From an uncultured bacterium (lineage in GTDB: Bacteria > Patescibacteriota > Minisyncoccia > Moranbacterales > GWC2-37-73), in contig CAIPMZ010000143.1 of the NCBI GenBank assembly GCA_903866285.1, positions 1-13,958 on the forward strand: 13,958 nucleotides of DNA. Direction: 5' to 3'. The notes under the pieces are model-generated. The model saw nothing but the letters and a program-made list of their open reading frames with translations, had not been told where the DNA came from and did not search any database. The position numbers and the translations under genes were made by a program. Numbering within the stretch: position 1 is the stretch's first letter; each line of letters begins with the position of its first letter. Positions 5,705-12,512 of the stretch are shown one piece after another.

Positions 5705-7273
5705 CTAATCCAACTCAATCTCGCACGCTAAAATTCGCTCGACATTAAAAGTTCGATCTTCTTTTCTAGCTAGGCAAAAGGCCGTTAGCCCGAGATAGAG
5801 GTAGCCGGAAAATTCCATTTCGGCGATTTTCTTTGGCCGAATCAGGCGCTGGGATTTTTCGTCTTTCCCTTTTAAGTAAGTTATTTTTAAAGTTTGTTTT
5901 TCTTGGATTGCTTTTTCGATTAAAGCGATTTTATCCGCCAGGGGTAAAAGTTTTTCCGCTTGGCGATATTGAAAACTAGTAACGAACTTAACGACGTTCC
6001 AATCCATGATAATGTGACTTTTTTTAATTTCCTTTTTCAGGACAATCCCCTCCAGTGTCCGACAACGCGAAAGCGCGACGTACATCTGGCCGTGGGCGAA
6101 AGTTCCCCGTCCAATATCGATGACCGCTTTATCGAAAGTTTTACCTTGGCTTTTATGAATAGTGATTGCAAAAGCTAGGCGCAAGGGGTATTGGGTAAAA
6201 GAGCCAATCGAGCGAGAAAAGAGTTTCCCGTTTTCGAGAAAAAAATTATAGACGTCCCAAGTGTGCGGAGTAACCTGCTCAATCTCGCCATTTTCCAGTT
6301 GGATCATTACGTCCAGCGTTCCAAATTCATTTTCTTCAAAAGTCAAAATCTTAGCGATACTCCCATTAACCCAGCGCCCCAGCGAATCATTACTCAGCAT
6401 CATCACCTGCGCGCCCGCTTTTAATTCTAGGGTCTGCGCCGTCGGAAAATATTCCCGCGAAAAATTGCCGACGATTTCGGCTTCAAACTCCTGCGATTCC
6501 CCCGGCAGTCTAGCTAATTTTTCTCGGTTAATAACGTCCGCCGCGTCGTTAGTCGTCGTTAAATAAATATAGTAATCGTCTTTGGCTGGCTCAAATTCAG
6601 GCGCTAGGCGCTGATTTAGTAATTTTAAATCGCTCTCAACTACCGTTCGATTGCGAATTAAATTTAGCAGGTTAATAAATTTCTCATCTTTCTGACGATA
6701 GATTTTTTCCAACTCTAAAAACTCCAACTCAAAATCTGGTCGGTCAAAAACTCTGGCGGAAAAGAAATATGGCGAAGCATAGTGCGAAGAGAAAATATGT
6801 TTTTCGCTACTAGTAACTACCGGGGGTAGCTGGTAAAGGTCGCCAATAAAAATTAGTTGCACCCCGCCGAAAGGTTTTTCTTTATTGGGACCGTTCAGGC
6901 GCATAAATTTATCGACGCAGTCCAGCAGATCAGCCCGCACCATTGAAATTTCATCAATCACAATCGCCTCTATTTTTCGATAAATATTTTTCTGATCATC
7001 TTTTTGATATTTCGCTTTAACTTTTTCGGCGGTAATATTGGGCTTAAACTTAAAAAAGGAATGGATCGTTTGACCGCCGACATTAATCGCCGCCACGCCC
7101 GTCGGCGCCAAGACCACAATTTTGCGCTTAGTTTTAGTTCTGAAATATTGGAGTAAAGTCGACTTCCCCGTCCCCGCTCGGCCCGTAATAAAAACGTTTT
7201 TCTTTTCCTGCTCAATCAATTCCAGCGCCCGCCGAAATCCCGCGTTTATTTCAATTTTAGTATTTTTTGGCAT
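5705..7273 (-). CDS. Pif1-family DNA helicase with C-terminal WYL domain
   Basis: A superfamily 1B ATP-dependent 5'-3' DNA helicase of the Pif1 type, a family that unwinds forks, R-loops and G-quadruplexes. In the 522-aa protein the motifs run in order: Walker A GRAGTGKST (31-39), Walker B VIDEISM (~104-110), motif III GDLYQLPPV (~143-151), and the RecD/Pif1 C-terminal motifs TIHKSQGKTFDKAVID and MYVALSRCRTLEGI (~370-410). Residues ~449-522 resemble a WYL domain (KITYLKGKDEKSQRLIRPKKI, YLYLGLTAFC, RTFNVERI). Pif1-WYL fusions are known in bacteria, and in a Thermotoga protein the WYL domain is reported to bind single-stranded DNA. It has no operon partner. The start is the first ATG in frame, 30 codons before Walker A. 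Confidence 0.93.
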   Translation of the reverse strand: MPKNTKIEINAGFRRALELIEQEKKNVFITGRAGTGKSTLLQYFRTKTKRKIVVLAPTGVAAINVGGQTIHSFFKFKPNITAEKVKAKYQKDDQKNIYRKIEAIVIDEISMVRADLLDCVDKFMRLNGPNKEKPFGGVQLIFIGDLYQLPPVVTSSEKHIFSSHYASPYFFSARVFDRPDFELEFLELEKIYRQKDEKFINLLNLIRNRTVVESDLKLLNQRLAPEFEPAKDDYYIYLTTTNDAADVINREKLARLPGESQEFEAEIVGNFSREYFPTAQTLELKAGAQVMMLSNDSLGRWVNGSIAKILTFEENEFGTLDVMIQLENGEIEQVTPHTWDVYNFFLENGKLFSRSIGSFTQYPLRLAFAITIHKSQGKTFDKAVIDIGRGTFAHGQMYVALSRCRTLEGIVLKKEIKKSHIIMDWNVVKFVTSFQYRQAEKLLPLADKIALIEKAIQEKQTLKITYLKGKDEKSQRLIRPKKIAEMEFSGYLYLGLTAFCLARKEDRTFNVERILACEIELD

Positions 7274-7411
7274 GCTTTTGAGAAAAGTTAGCTTATGAAT
7301 TTCTATTTCTTTTAGTTTAGCACGGTTATAAAAATTTGATAGGCTAGGATATTTTTTTAGAAAATTGGGCTGCTAAGAACAAAGTGGCGAAGGGTTGGAG
7401 TTTTGAGGAAA

Positions 7412-7450
7412 TAAAAAAACTCACCACTCCGATTTCTCGAATTGGTGAGT
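7412..7450 (-). terminator. Rho-independent terminator after the 101-aa gene
   Basis: The stem ACTCACCA/TGGTGAGT (7419-7426 with 7443-7450) has an inner CGA/TCG. On the minus strand it is followed by TTTTTTTATTT, about 20 bases after the stop of the 101-aa gene. A second small hairpin, TGGCAA/TTGCCA (7454-7468), lies between. Confidence 0.85.
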
Positions 7451-7469
7451 CTCTGGCAATAATTTGCCA

Positions 7470-7775
7470 CTATTCTTTCGGCCGCCTGAAAAATGGTAGC
7501 TGACAGCCATCGCAGTCTTCGATAGCAACACCACCACCATGCCTCAATTCGAAAAAATGATTGGTTTTACTCCCGACGGGAAATCCCGTGAAAGTACCAA
7601 CGCCTTTGACAAATTTAATACACCAGCCAGCACTGAAAGTTCCCTGCTTCCAATTATCACCTTTTCTGGCGTTTACTGAAACACATTTTGCCTCCACGGG
7701 GGGATCGAAAAAATAAGTACCACCCACAATGAAACCAGTTTTTTTCTCCGAGGAAAGCGACCCAGTATTGCCCAT
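7470..7775 (-). CDS. Orphan hypothetical protein, 101 aa
   Basis: I do not recognise the family. The product is soluble, glycine- and aromatic-rich, with no signal peptide or membrane segment. It has four cysteines: single ones near residues 31 and 52 and a CDGC motif near 88-91, which could bind metal or form disulfides. The pattern of short beta-like stretches (TGFIVGGTYFFDPP, GTFSAGWCIKFVKGVGTF) suggests a small beta domain. The gene has the clearest expression signals in the window: an exact-consensus promoter, AAGGAG eight bases before the ATG, and its own terminator. It is therefore a single-gene transcription unit that is probably well expressed. It may be an accessory gene, as it sits between the helicase and a defence-like operon. 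Confidence 0.75.
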   Translation of the reverse strand: MGNTGSLSSEKKTGFIVGGTYFFDPPVEAKCVSVNARKGDNWKQGTFSAGWCIKFVKGVGTFTGFPVGSKTNHFFELRHGGGVAIEDCDGCQLPFFRRPKE

Positions 7776-7893
7776 AAAAACACTCCTTTTTCATTTTAAA
7801 TTATTTTAATTCTGAAGATAAAAAAGATTATATTAAGGTGAAGACTAATTCAGCCTAAAAAATTATAGGAAATTTTCAAGAAACTAATTTTTA

Positions 7894-7922
7894 ATTATAG
7901 TCTAATTTTTGTATTTTGTCAA
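7894..7922 (-). promoter_or_regulatory. Exact-consensus sigma70 promoter
   Basis: On the minus strand: TTGACA (7917-7922), exactly 17 bases, TATAAT (7894-7899). It begins right after the terminator of the DUF2726 gene and points at the 101-aa gene, giving a leader of about 110 bases. A second TATAAT (7827-7832) inside the leader lacks a good -35. Confidence 0.85.
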
Positions 7923-7930
7923 CCCCAAAA

Positions 7931-7957
7931 CGAAAAAATGCTTTAGTTGAGCATTTT
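7931..7957 (-). terminator. Rho-independent terminator after the four-gene operon
   Basis: The stem AAAATGCT/AGCATTTT (7935-7942 with 7950-7957) has a 7-base loop and is followed by TTTTTTCG on the minus strand. It lies about 22 bases after the DUF2726 stop and closes the operon that begins at 10595. Confidence 0.75.
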
Positions 7958-7979
7958 CCTGGGCATTTTTTCTATAGTC

Positions 7980-8477
7980 TTAGTCCCTTCTTAAGCCATT
8001 TTTTATGTTCTGGGCTGATTCTGAAAAGTTTTCACCGACGAGGATGTGCTGAATTGGCAAGTTGATTGTTTTGTATAACTCATCGACAAACTGATCACGA
8101 TTTTGGCGTATTGGGTCATTGTGGGACTTGCCATCAAGTTCAATGCCAAGCAATGGTTTTGTGGTGGCGCGATTGCAAATCAAAAAATCAATATGGCGAG
8201 ATTTTATTCTGCCTCGCAAACTCCAGCGACTATTTTTCATTGCGCCTTTGCTCACGTCAACAAAGTCTTCAATGCGAACCTTGGAAAGCACAATATAATC
8301 ATTGCCCAAGGCTTGCAATAGATTTATGAAAAGGGCTTGCTCCGATTCGTTCATCACTCGCTCTTTTTTCTGATACAATGAAAAACTTGCAGGTATTTGT
8401 TCTTTCTTTTCAAGATAGGCTTTCGCAACTGCAATTATAAAAATAATAAATAGAAGGAGGATGATATTTTGAGACAT
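7980..8477 (-). CDS. DUF2726 protein, membrane-anchored, PD-(D/E)XK-like
   Basis: The 165-aa product has an N-terminal hydrophobic segment (residues ~4-20, IILLLFIIFIIAVAKAY), predicted to be a membrane anchor with the rest in the cytoplasm. Residues ~45-155 match the DUF2726 pattern: LFINLLQAL, a basic middle, then HIDFLIC and LLGIELDGKSHND. The D...ExDGK arrangement is that of PD-(D/E)XK nucleases, to which DUF2726 is generally linked, so a nuclease role is plausible but unproven. It is the last gene of the ATPase-TOPRIM-NIF3-DUF2726 operon, 26 bases after the NIF3-like gene, and is followed by the terminator. An anchored nuclease could be an effector of the upstream ATPase pair or an unrelated passenger. 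Confidence 0.8.
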   Translation of the reverse strand: MSQNIILLLFIIFIIAVAKAYLEKKEQIPASFSLYQKKERVMNESEQALFINLLQALGNDYIVLSKVRIEDFVDVSKGAMKNSRWSLRGRIKSRHIDFLICNRATTKPLLGIELDGKSHNDPIRQNRDQFVDELYKTINLPIQHILVGENFSESAQNIKNGLRRD

Positions 8478-8503
8478 AGTGTTTTTACTTCTAACAACTT
8501 GGA

Positions 8504-8824
8504 TTAATTTTCTAAAGGATAAACATCAAAAGCAACCTCCTCATATGGATGAACGGCTTTCATTTTTTCAATGACATCTTTAAGGATTTCTCTTGGCACA
8601 ATAACTTCAATTCTTTCATCTTCAACTTCTTCAAATTCACCAGCTTTTCCAATGGTTGGATTTGAATTTTCATTGCCACGAAAACGACCAGTTCCACGAG
8701 AAGAAAACGAGCAAAAATCATAATTGCCCATTTTTCCTGCGCCAGCTTCGCCAAGCGTCTGCCTCACAATGTCAGCATGTGAAATTGGAACAAAAACCAC
8801 TAATTTTACATTTTGTGTTTCCAT
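8504..8824 (-). CDS. Free-standing NIF3/YqfO insert-domain protein
   Basis: The 106-aa product matches the small alpha/beta domain that is inserted in, or appended to, NIF3/YqfO (DUF34) proteins and also occurs alone; it resembles the CutA/PII fold. Hallmarks in order: KLVVFVPISHADIVRQTLGEAGAG, GNYDFCSFSSRGTGRFRG, NPTIGKAGEFEEVEDERIEVIV, and HPYEEVAFDVYPL with the conserved HPYEE. The metal-binding main domain of NIF3 is absent. In related proteins this domain is thought to bind a ligand or regulate; no function is established for the free form. It lies 14 bases after the TOPRIM gene. A GGAGGGG sequence is present at the upstream gene's end, but about 20 bases from the ATG. Confidence 0.87.
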   Translation of the reverse strand: METQNVKLVVFVPISHADIVRQTLGEAGAGKMGNYDFCSFSSRGTGRFRGNENSNPTIGKAGEFEEVEDERIEVIVPREILKDVIEKMKAVHPYEEVAFDVYPLEN

Positions 8825-8838
8825 ATTTTTTAAAATTA

Positions 8839-9372
8839 CTACCCCTCCATCAATTTAATGATCATGTCTAATTCTTTAACCTTTTTCCTTTCCACATCTA
8901 GAACTTTTTTTGGAAACACTTTTTCATATTCTTCAATGTCACAACGCTTCTTTTTGCAAATATGTTTTCTCTCGAATTCCTTTTTCAAATCTTGCGATTT
9001 CTTGTTTCCAAGTTTCTTCCCATAACTCAGAATCTCAAGCAACAATTTTTCGAGACAAGGATTATTCTCAATTAGGAGAACGCCATAGTCCTTTCCAATT
9101 TTTCTTGCTCTTTCCATTTCAGCTTTCGGCTTGTCATTGTCCAACAATACGATCCTTTTACTAAAGGCTCCAAAATAGCAACTAGCTTTTTCAATAATGC
9201 CATCTGCCGTTCCGCCTTGTCCGTTTCTAATTGTCACAGCCACCCCACTATTTCGAGCATAGACCTTTCTCAAATGTTTCAAAAAAACTTCTTCTGCACT
9301 TCCTTCGCCATAAAAAAGAATTGTTTTCTTTGCTTTTCTTGGTGGTTTTTTATATGGATTAGTTCTGGCCAT
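8839..9372 (-). CDS. RloB-like TOPRIM protein
   Basis: The 177-aa product has a TOPRIM-type arrangement: an opening strand ending in a catalytic-type glutamate (TILFYGEGSAEEVFLKHL, ~17-34), then IVLLDNDKP (~74-82) with the D-x-D pair, then LIENNPCLEKLLLEIL (~99-114), which corresponds to the SNPCFELWLLLHF region of RloB. The C-terminal third is lysine-rich with a C-K-K-K-R-C cluster (HICKKKRCD). RloB proteins pair with RloA ATPases next to restriction genes and resemble other ATPase-TOPRIM defence pairs such as AbiL, and more loosely PARIS (AriA/AriB). It sits 11 bases after the ATPase gene, so the two are clearly one unit. Nuclease activity is an inference from the TOPRIM residues. Confidence 0.8.
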   Translation of the reverse strand: MARTNPYKKPPRKAKKTILFYGEGSAEEVFLKHLRKVYARNSGVAVTIRNGQGGTADGIIEKASCYFGAFSKRIVLLDNDKPKAEMERARKIGKDYGVLLIENNPCLEKLLLEILSYGKKLGNKKSQDLKKEFERKHICKKKRCDIEEYEKVFPKKVLDVERKKVKELDMIIKLMEG

Positions 9373-9383
9373 AACAAAATATA

Positions 9384-10595
9384 TTAGTCAATATTAGGAT
9401 ACGCTCCGTAAGCTCCCGCAACATATTTTGCATAATAGTTATCATCAGCTCGAACTCCAGACACCTCATCCAAGCGCCACGCCTCACTGCTTCCGTTTTC
9501 ATTTTTCTCAACAAGCACAACTTGATATTTATCCAATTCATTCAAGATTTGGTGGCTATGCGTGCTGAAAATAATCTGCGCATTTTTTGGATTCGATTCA
9601 GGTGAAACAAATAATTCATACAAAGCAGAAACCATCTCTGGATGCAAATTCGCATCAAGTTCATCCAGCACAGCTACACCTCCTTGATCCAAAACTTTTA
9701 AAATGCTTCGCAAAAGCGTGAACAATTGTTTCGTGCCAGAAGATTCATATTGGATTGGAAGTTTGTGAGATTGACCATTAAATAAATGTAACACCTGAGC
9801 ATCAAGCGAAACACCTTGAGCTTTTTTATCCTTTTTCACACTAAAGGATTCCAGTCCAAGATCGAAACGAGATAAAAGTTTTTCAGCCTTTTCTTTTAAT
9901 GCAATGTTTTCACTATAAAAATCAAGTGCCTGATAAAAATTAAAAGGTGCTGCGAAAAAAATCAACTCATCAACAAGTCCGATTTCAGAAACATTAGTTT
10001 CTAGTTTTTGCCAAAATTCTCCGATGAGTTTACTGCCCTGATGATTAAACTGATTTGCAGTCCCAATAATACTAGCATTGGATCGAATCAAATTTGAAAA
10101 ATTATTCGGCAATTCAAAATTCTTATCAGTAAAGTCATACTTTTCTTTTTCCTTGTCCCATTTTCGAGAAAAAAGAATTTTCGTGGTAACCTTTTGCTTG
10201 GTTTTATTTTTTATTTTCAATTCTTCAGTGAGAACCCTTTTTCCATTCAAAGCCAGTGAGTAGATATAGACATTCTTTTTTATTTCAAACTCAACTGACA
10301 ATTCAATTGGCTTGTCTTTAAAATCATGAAATAGAAATGGTTTCACTGGAATTTTAGCTTCGGGCTTCATATTGAAAGATTCTAAAATGAACCACTTCAA
10401 AAAAGGCAAAATCTTGATCAGATTAGTTTTGCCGGAAGCATTAGGTCCAATAACAACAAGGGCTTTCGACAAACGATCACCAGAAGGCGCACTGAAATAA
10501 GTCTCCTTATTGGGCGTTTTTTCATTAACTAGGAAGCTAACCTTGCTTTCATCTGCAAAAGAATAAAAATTCTTGCAGGAAAATGAACGTATCAT
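9384..10595 (-). CDS. OLD/RloA-like AAA ATPase (AAA_15/AAA_21)
   Basis: A 403-aa ABC-type ATPase of the group found in OLD nucleases, RloA, AbiL and AriA. N-terminal MIRSFSCKNFYSFADESKVSF is the usual first strand of this family. Walker A is GPNASGKTN (50-58), the signature-like motif ESSGTKQLFTLL (~284-295), Walker B VAVLDELDANLHPEM (~308-322) and the switch region IIFSTHSHQIL (~340-350). There is no TOPRIM domain in the protein itself; that part comes from the next gene. In the known pairs the ATPase forms the sensor scaffold and releases or activates the TOPRIM partner when phage is detected; that role is inferred here. It is the first gene of the operon, with a promoter close upstream and no Shine-Dalgarno site. 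Confidence 0.9.
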   Translation of the reverse strand: MIRSFSCKNFYSFADESKVSFLVNEKTPNKETYFSAPSGDRLSKALVVIGPNASGKTNLIKILPFLKWFILESFNMKPEAKIPVKPFLFHDFKDKPIELSVEFEIKKNVYIYSLALNGKRVLTEELKIKNKTKQKVTTKILFSRKWDKEKEKYDFTDKNFELPNNFSNLIRSNASIIGTANQFNHQGSKLIGEFWQKLETNVSEIGLVDELIFFAAPFNFYQALDFYSENIALKEKAEKLLSRFDLGLESFSVKKDKKAQGVSLDAQVLHLFNGQSHKLPIQYESSGTKQLFTLLRSILKVLDQGGVAVLDELDANLHPEMVSALYELFVSPESNPKNAQIIFSTHSHQILNELDKYQVVLVEKNENGSSEAWRLDEVSGVRADDNYYAKYVAGAYGAYPNID

Positions 10596-10624
10596 AATTG
10601 TGAATAATTATTGATTACAAATGA

Positions 10625-10653
10625 ATAGTAGCAAATATTAAAATATAAGTCAA
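10625..10653 (-). promoter_or_regulatory. Promoter of the four-gene defence-like operon
   Basis: On the minus strand: TTGACT (10648-10653), 17 bases, TACTAT (10625-10630), about 29 bases before the ATG of the ATPase gene. An imperfect palindrome (TCTTA...TAAGA, about 10656-10677) lies just upstream of the -35 and could be an operator. Confidence 0.6.
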
Positions 10654-10697
10654 TATCTTACAAATTATTGTATAAGATAGTATTATAAGCACTTATT

Positions 10698-10821
10698 TTA
10701 CACATTTATTGAATCAAGTTGCTCTAAAACTTTTTCATTCACCAATTCAATTTCTTTTTCATTGAACCTATAATCATGAGAATCTAGTCGAGGACGGTCA
10801 TCGACTTAAATTTAACTTTTA
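10698..10821 (-). pseudogene. Two coding-like fragments with related N-terminal peptides (first one)
   Basis: Minus strand 10805-10698 is open directly after a stop and reads VDDRPRLDSHDY, then an acidic/basic helical stretch ending EQLDSINV and a stop. There is no start codon. A second fragment (10908-10819) begins IEDRSRLSSS. The two begin alike and have similar helix-like tails (NEKEIE, AEEIKK). They look like remnants of a duplicated gene end or of a coding-compatible repeat. I do not recognise the parent protein. Confidence 0.4.
10786..10806. repeat. Stem-loop 1 of a pair
   Basis: AGTCGA, a 9-base loop GGACGGTCA, TCGACT: a 6-bp perfect stem. Its loop closely matches that of stem-loop 2 at 10881-10905. 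Confidence 0.65.
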
Positions 10822-10908
10822 GGGTAATAATTTTTTTATTTCTTCCGCCTTAATTTCATAAGCTCTCATAAAAGAGGAGCTCAATCGAGAACGGTCTTCG
10901 ATTGAAAC
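10819..10908 (-). pseudogene. Coding-like fragment in frame after the MFS stop
   Basis: Directly in frame after the MFS stop codon, the minus strand stays open for 29 codons (VSIEDRSRLSSS ... EEIKKLLP) and ends in a stop. It has no start of its own. It may be a former C-terminal extension of the transporter, a repeat unit, or chance. Confidence 0.35.
10881..10905. repeat. Stem-loop 2 of a pair
   Basis: TCAATCGA, a 9-base loop GAACGGTCT, TCGATTGA: an 8-bp perfect stem. It lies 4 bases after the MFS stop on the minus strand. It is not followed by a T run, so it is not an ordinary terminator. Confidence 0.7.
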
Positions 10909-12060
10909 TTAAGCAACCATTTTAAATCTTTTTCGATAAACAAAAAGAACAATAAGCAAAATTGCAATTGTGATAATCGGTAGAATAAAAAGCCATTTTG
11001 GGTCAGCAACAACAAGCAAAATAGCCCCGAACACAATCAGTCTTCCGATTACCGTTGGAATCTCGCGAAGAATTAAGAAGCTCTCTTCCCTGTCTCCTTT
11101 AATCTTCTTGTAAATCATGCCGAAATACGAGACAAGAAAAAACGTCATCAAAAAAGAAGCAACAAACGAAGTAGCGTATGCCACAACTGGATCTGTCACA
11201 AGAAACCGCATAGCCCAAGCAACTACCAACATCACAGACGCGATTGGCACAAGCTTACTGGCATGTTTATTAGCTATTTTTCCAACAACCACAGCAAACA
11301 AGGCACCGCCAAGAGCTTCTAAACTGCCAACAATGCCTGGCACAGAAAGAGACTTTATACTAAGAAATACGAAAATACCCCAAAACCACTCCGATTCCTC
11401 GATGATATTATCAAGAATTTCCAAAAAGAAAAGCAACTTTCTTTTTGATAGCTCTCGCCATGCTTGCAAAAATTTAAATTCAAATCGAATGTTATCTTTA
11501 TTGATTCCGTATAATGGTAGTAACGAGAGTAATAAGCCAAAACCAGAAACAGCAAACATCGGCCAAAAACCAAAAAGTGGAATCAGCAAGGCACTCAAAA
11601 GAGGCCCAACAATACCAAATATTTTCGGAAGCGCAAAGAAAAACCCCAGATCACTACCCAGGTTATCTTTGTCGGCATGTTTGACGAGCAAAATATTCAC
11701 TGGCATCCAATAAATAAAGGTTGCCATGCCACCAATTCCCGCAATTAAAACCCAGGGGATATTAAAAACTGAAAGCAAATTCAGTAAAATGAAATAAAAT
11801 ATCTGAAGAGGAAATGAAAACCGAATTGTTTGAATAAGCCCAATCCTCCGCATGGACCATTGGCAAATTGTCAGCCCCGCTATCAAGCCGGTGACGTGAA
11901 AAACCACAAAAAACAAGATTGTATCGGTCAGAGAAAATCCATGTGTCAAAAGAAAAGCTGGCACATAAATCCCGACAAAAGAAAGGGCCACCGAATGCAA
12001 CGCTCGCGCGATTTGAATGCGATGAACATCCCGCTCAATTTTTATCCCGAATAATTTCAT
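10909..12060 (-). CDS. Major facilitator superfamily transporter
   Basis: A 383-aa inner-membrane protein with about 11-12 hydrophobic segments arranged as two six-helix halves around a basic central loop near residues 190-215 (FEFKFLQAWRELSKRKL). The N-terminus has the amphipathic start MKLFGIKIERDVHRIQIARALHS and a conserved proline-glycine-rich first helix, and the loop after helix 2 carries a basic MRRIG turn as in the MFS 2-3 loop. The substrate cannot be told; similar small-genome MFS proteins are annotated only as transporters. It stands alone. The end of the gene touches stem-loop 2, and its upstream side is an AT-rich spacer leading into the recombinase junction. Confidence 0.88.
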   Translation of the reverse strand: MKLFGIKIERDVHRIQIARALHSVALSFVGIYVPAFLLTHGFSLTDTILFFVVFHVTGLIAGLTICQWSMRRIGLIQTIRFSFPLQIFYFILLNLLSVFNIPWVLIAGIGGMATFIYWMPVNILLVKHADKDNLGSDLGFFFALPKIFGIVGPLLSALLIPLFGFWPMFAVSGFGLLLSLLPLYGINKDNIRFEFKFLQAWRELSKRKLLFFLEILDNIIEESEWFWGIFVFLSIKSLSVPGIVGSLEALGGALFAVVVGKIANKHASKLVPIASVMLVVAWAMRFLVTDPVVAYATSFVASFLMTFFLVSYFGMIYKKIKGDREESFLILREIPTVIGRLIVFGAILLVVADPKWLFILPIITIAILLIVLFVYRKRFKMVA

Positions 12061-12160
12061 TCTATATTTATTTAATTAATTAGCATGATCTATAAACTTA
12101 AAATCAAATTTATAACTTTAGTATAGTATTTATTACGTAAAATTAAAAGTACAAACTTAA
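12061..12160. other. AT-rich spacer between the MFS gene and the tRNA-like junction
   Basis: No gene seen. Several TATA-like stretches occur (for example TATACT on the minus strand about 65 bases before the MFS start), but none has a good -35 box. Confidence 0.4.
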
Positions 12161-12185
12161 ATTATTTTCCGACTGCCCTGCCACC

Positions 12186-12210
12186 GGTTCGAATCCCGCT
12201 GTGCCCGCCA
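12186..12210 (+). tRNA. tRNA 3' end only (probable attachment site)
   Basis: GGTTCGAATCCCGC followed by TGTGCCCGCCA reads as the T loop, the 3' half of the T stem, the 3' acceptor strand, a G discriminator and CCA. The 5' half of the T stem should read GCGGG but reads ACCGG, and no anticodon arm, D arm or GGGCACA 5' acceptor strand is found upstream. The break falls at the T-loop edge. This is what remains when an element carrying a tRNA 3' end joins foreign DNA. The tRNA identity cannot be told. Confidence 0.7.
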
Positions 12211-12212
12211 AT

Positions 12213-12425
12213 TTTCACTTTTTGTGAAATCGTAAGAAACAGCCCCTGCCTCGCCGGCAGGCAGGTCGGCGCAAAGCGCCTCGGCATGGTATTTTTCCGC
12301 AATTTTGAAGGCATTTTTGAAATCCAAAACCAAAGTGCGGTCGGCAATGCGGAAGTTCGCCGTGCGAAGCACAGAGAAAACGAAGTTTTCAGAACCAATC
12401 TTTTTTCTTTCGCTTTTAGCGAAAG
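12213..12425. repeat. Cluster of six short hairpins in the recombinase remnant
   Basis: TTTCAC/GTGAAA (12213-12229), CCTGCC/GGCAGG (12245-12261), GGCGC/GCGCC (12268-12280), GTGC/GCAC (12362-12372), GAAAAC/GTTTTC (12376-12390) and CTTTCGC/GCGAAAG (12407-12425). All have loops of 3-5 bases. All fall in the minus-strand reading frame without breaking it. The CCTGCC unit yields the peptide LPAGEAG; related LPAG/PARQG peptides are, from memory, frequent in Patescibacteria proteins. Confidence 0.7.
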
Positions 12426-12512
12426 GTTGAGCGTATTTTTACCCCAGGGCACTCTCTCTTGCTTCGCAATTCACCTTGTCTTTGATTGCCCAAAAACTAA
12501 TTTCAAAACAAT

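Noticed and set aside
7931..7957. A phage attachment site or regulatory element after the DUF2726 gene
   Set aside because: The short stem with a T run fits an ordinary terminator and no repeat partner was found.
10881..10905. An intrinsic terminator for the MFS gene
   Set aside because: No T run follows the stem on the minus strand, and a similar structure recurs 95 bases further on.
11117..11713. A 198-aa plus-strand gene
   Set aside because: It is antisense to the MFS transporter, whose hydrophobic pattern and complete length identify the real gene.
12160..12210. A complete tRNA gene
   Set aside because: Only the T loop, 3' acceptor strand and CCA are present; the 5' T-stem half does not pair and no anticodon or D arm is found upstream.
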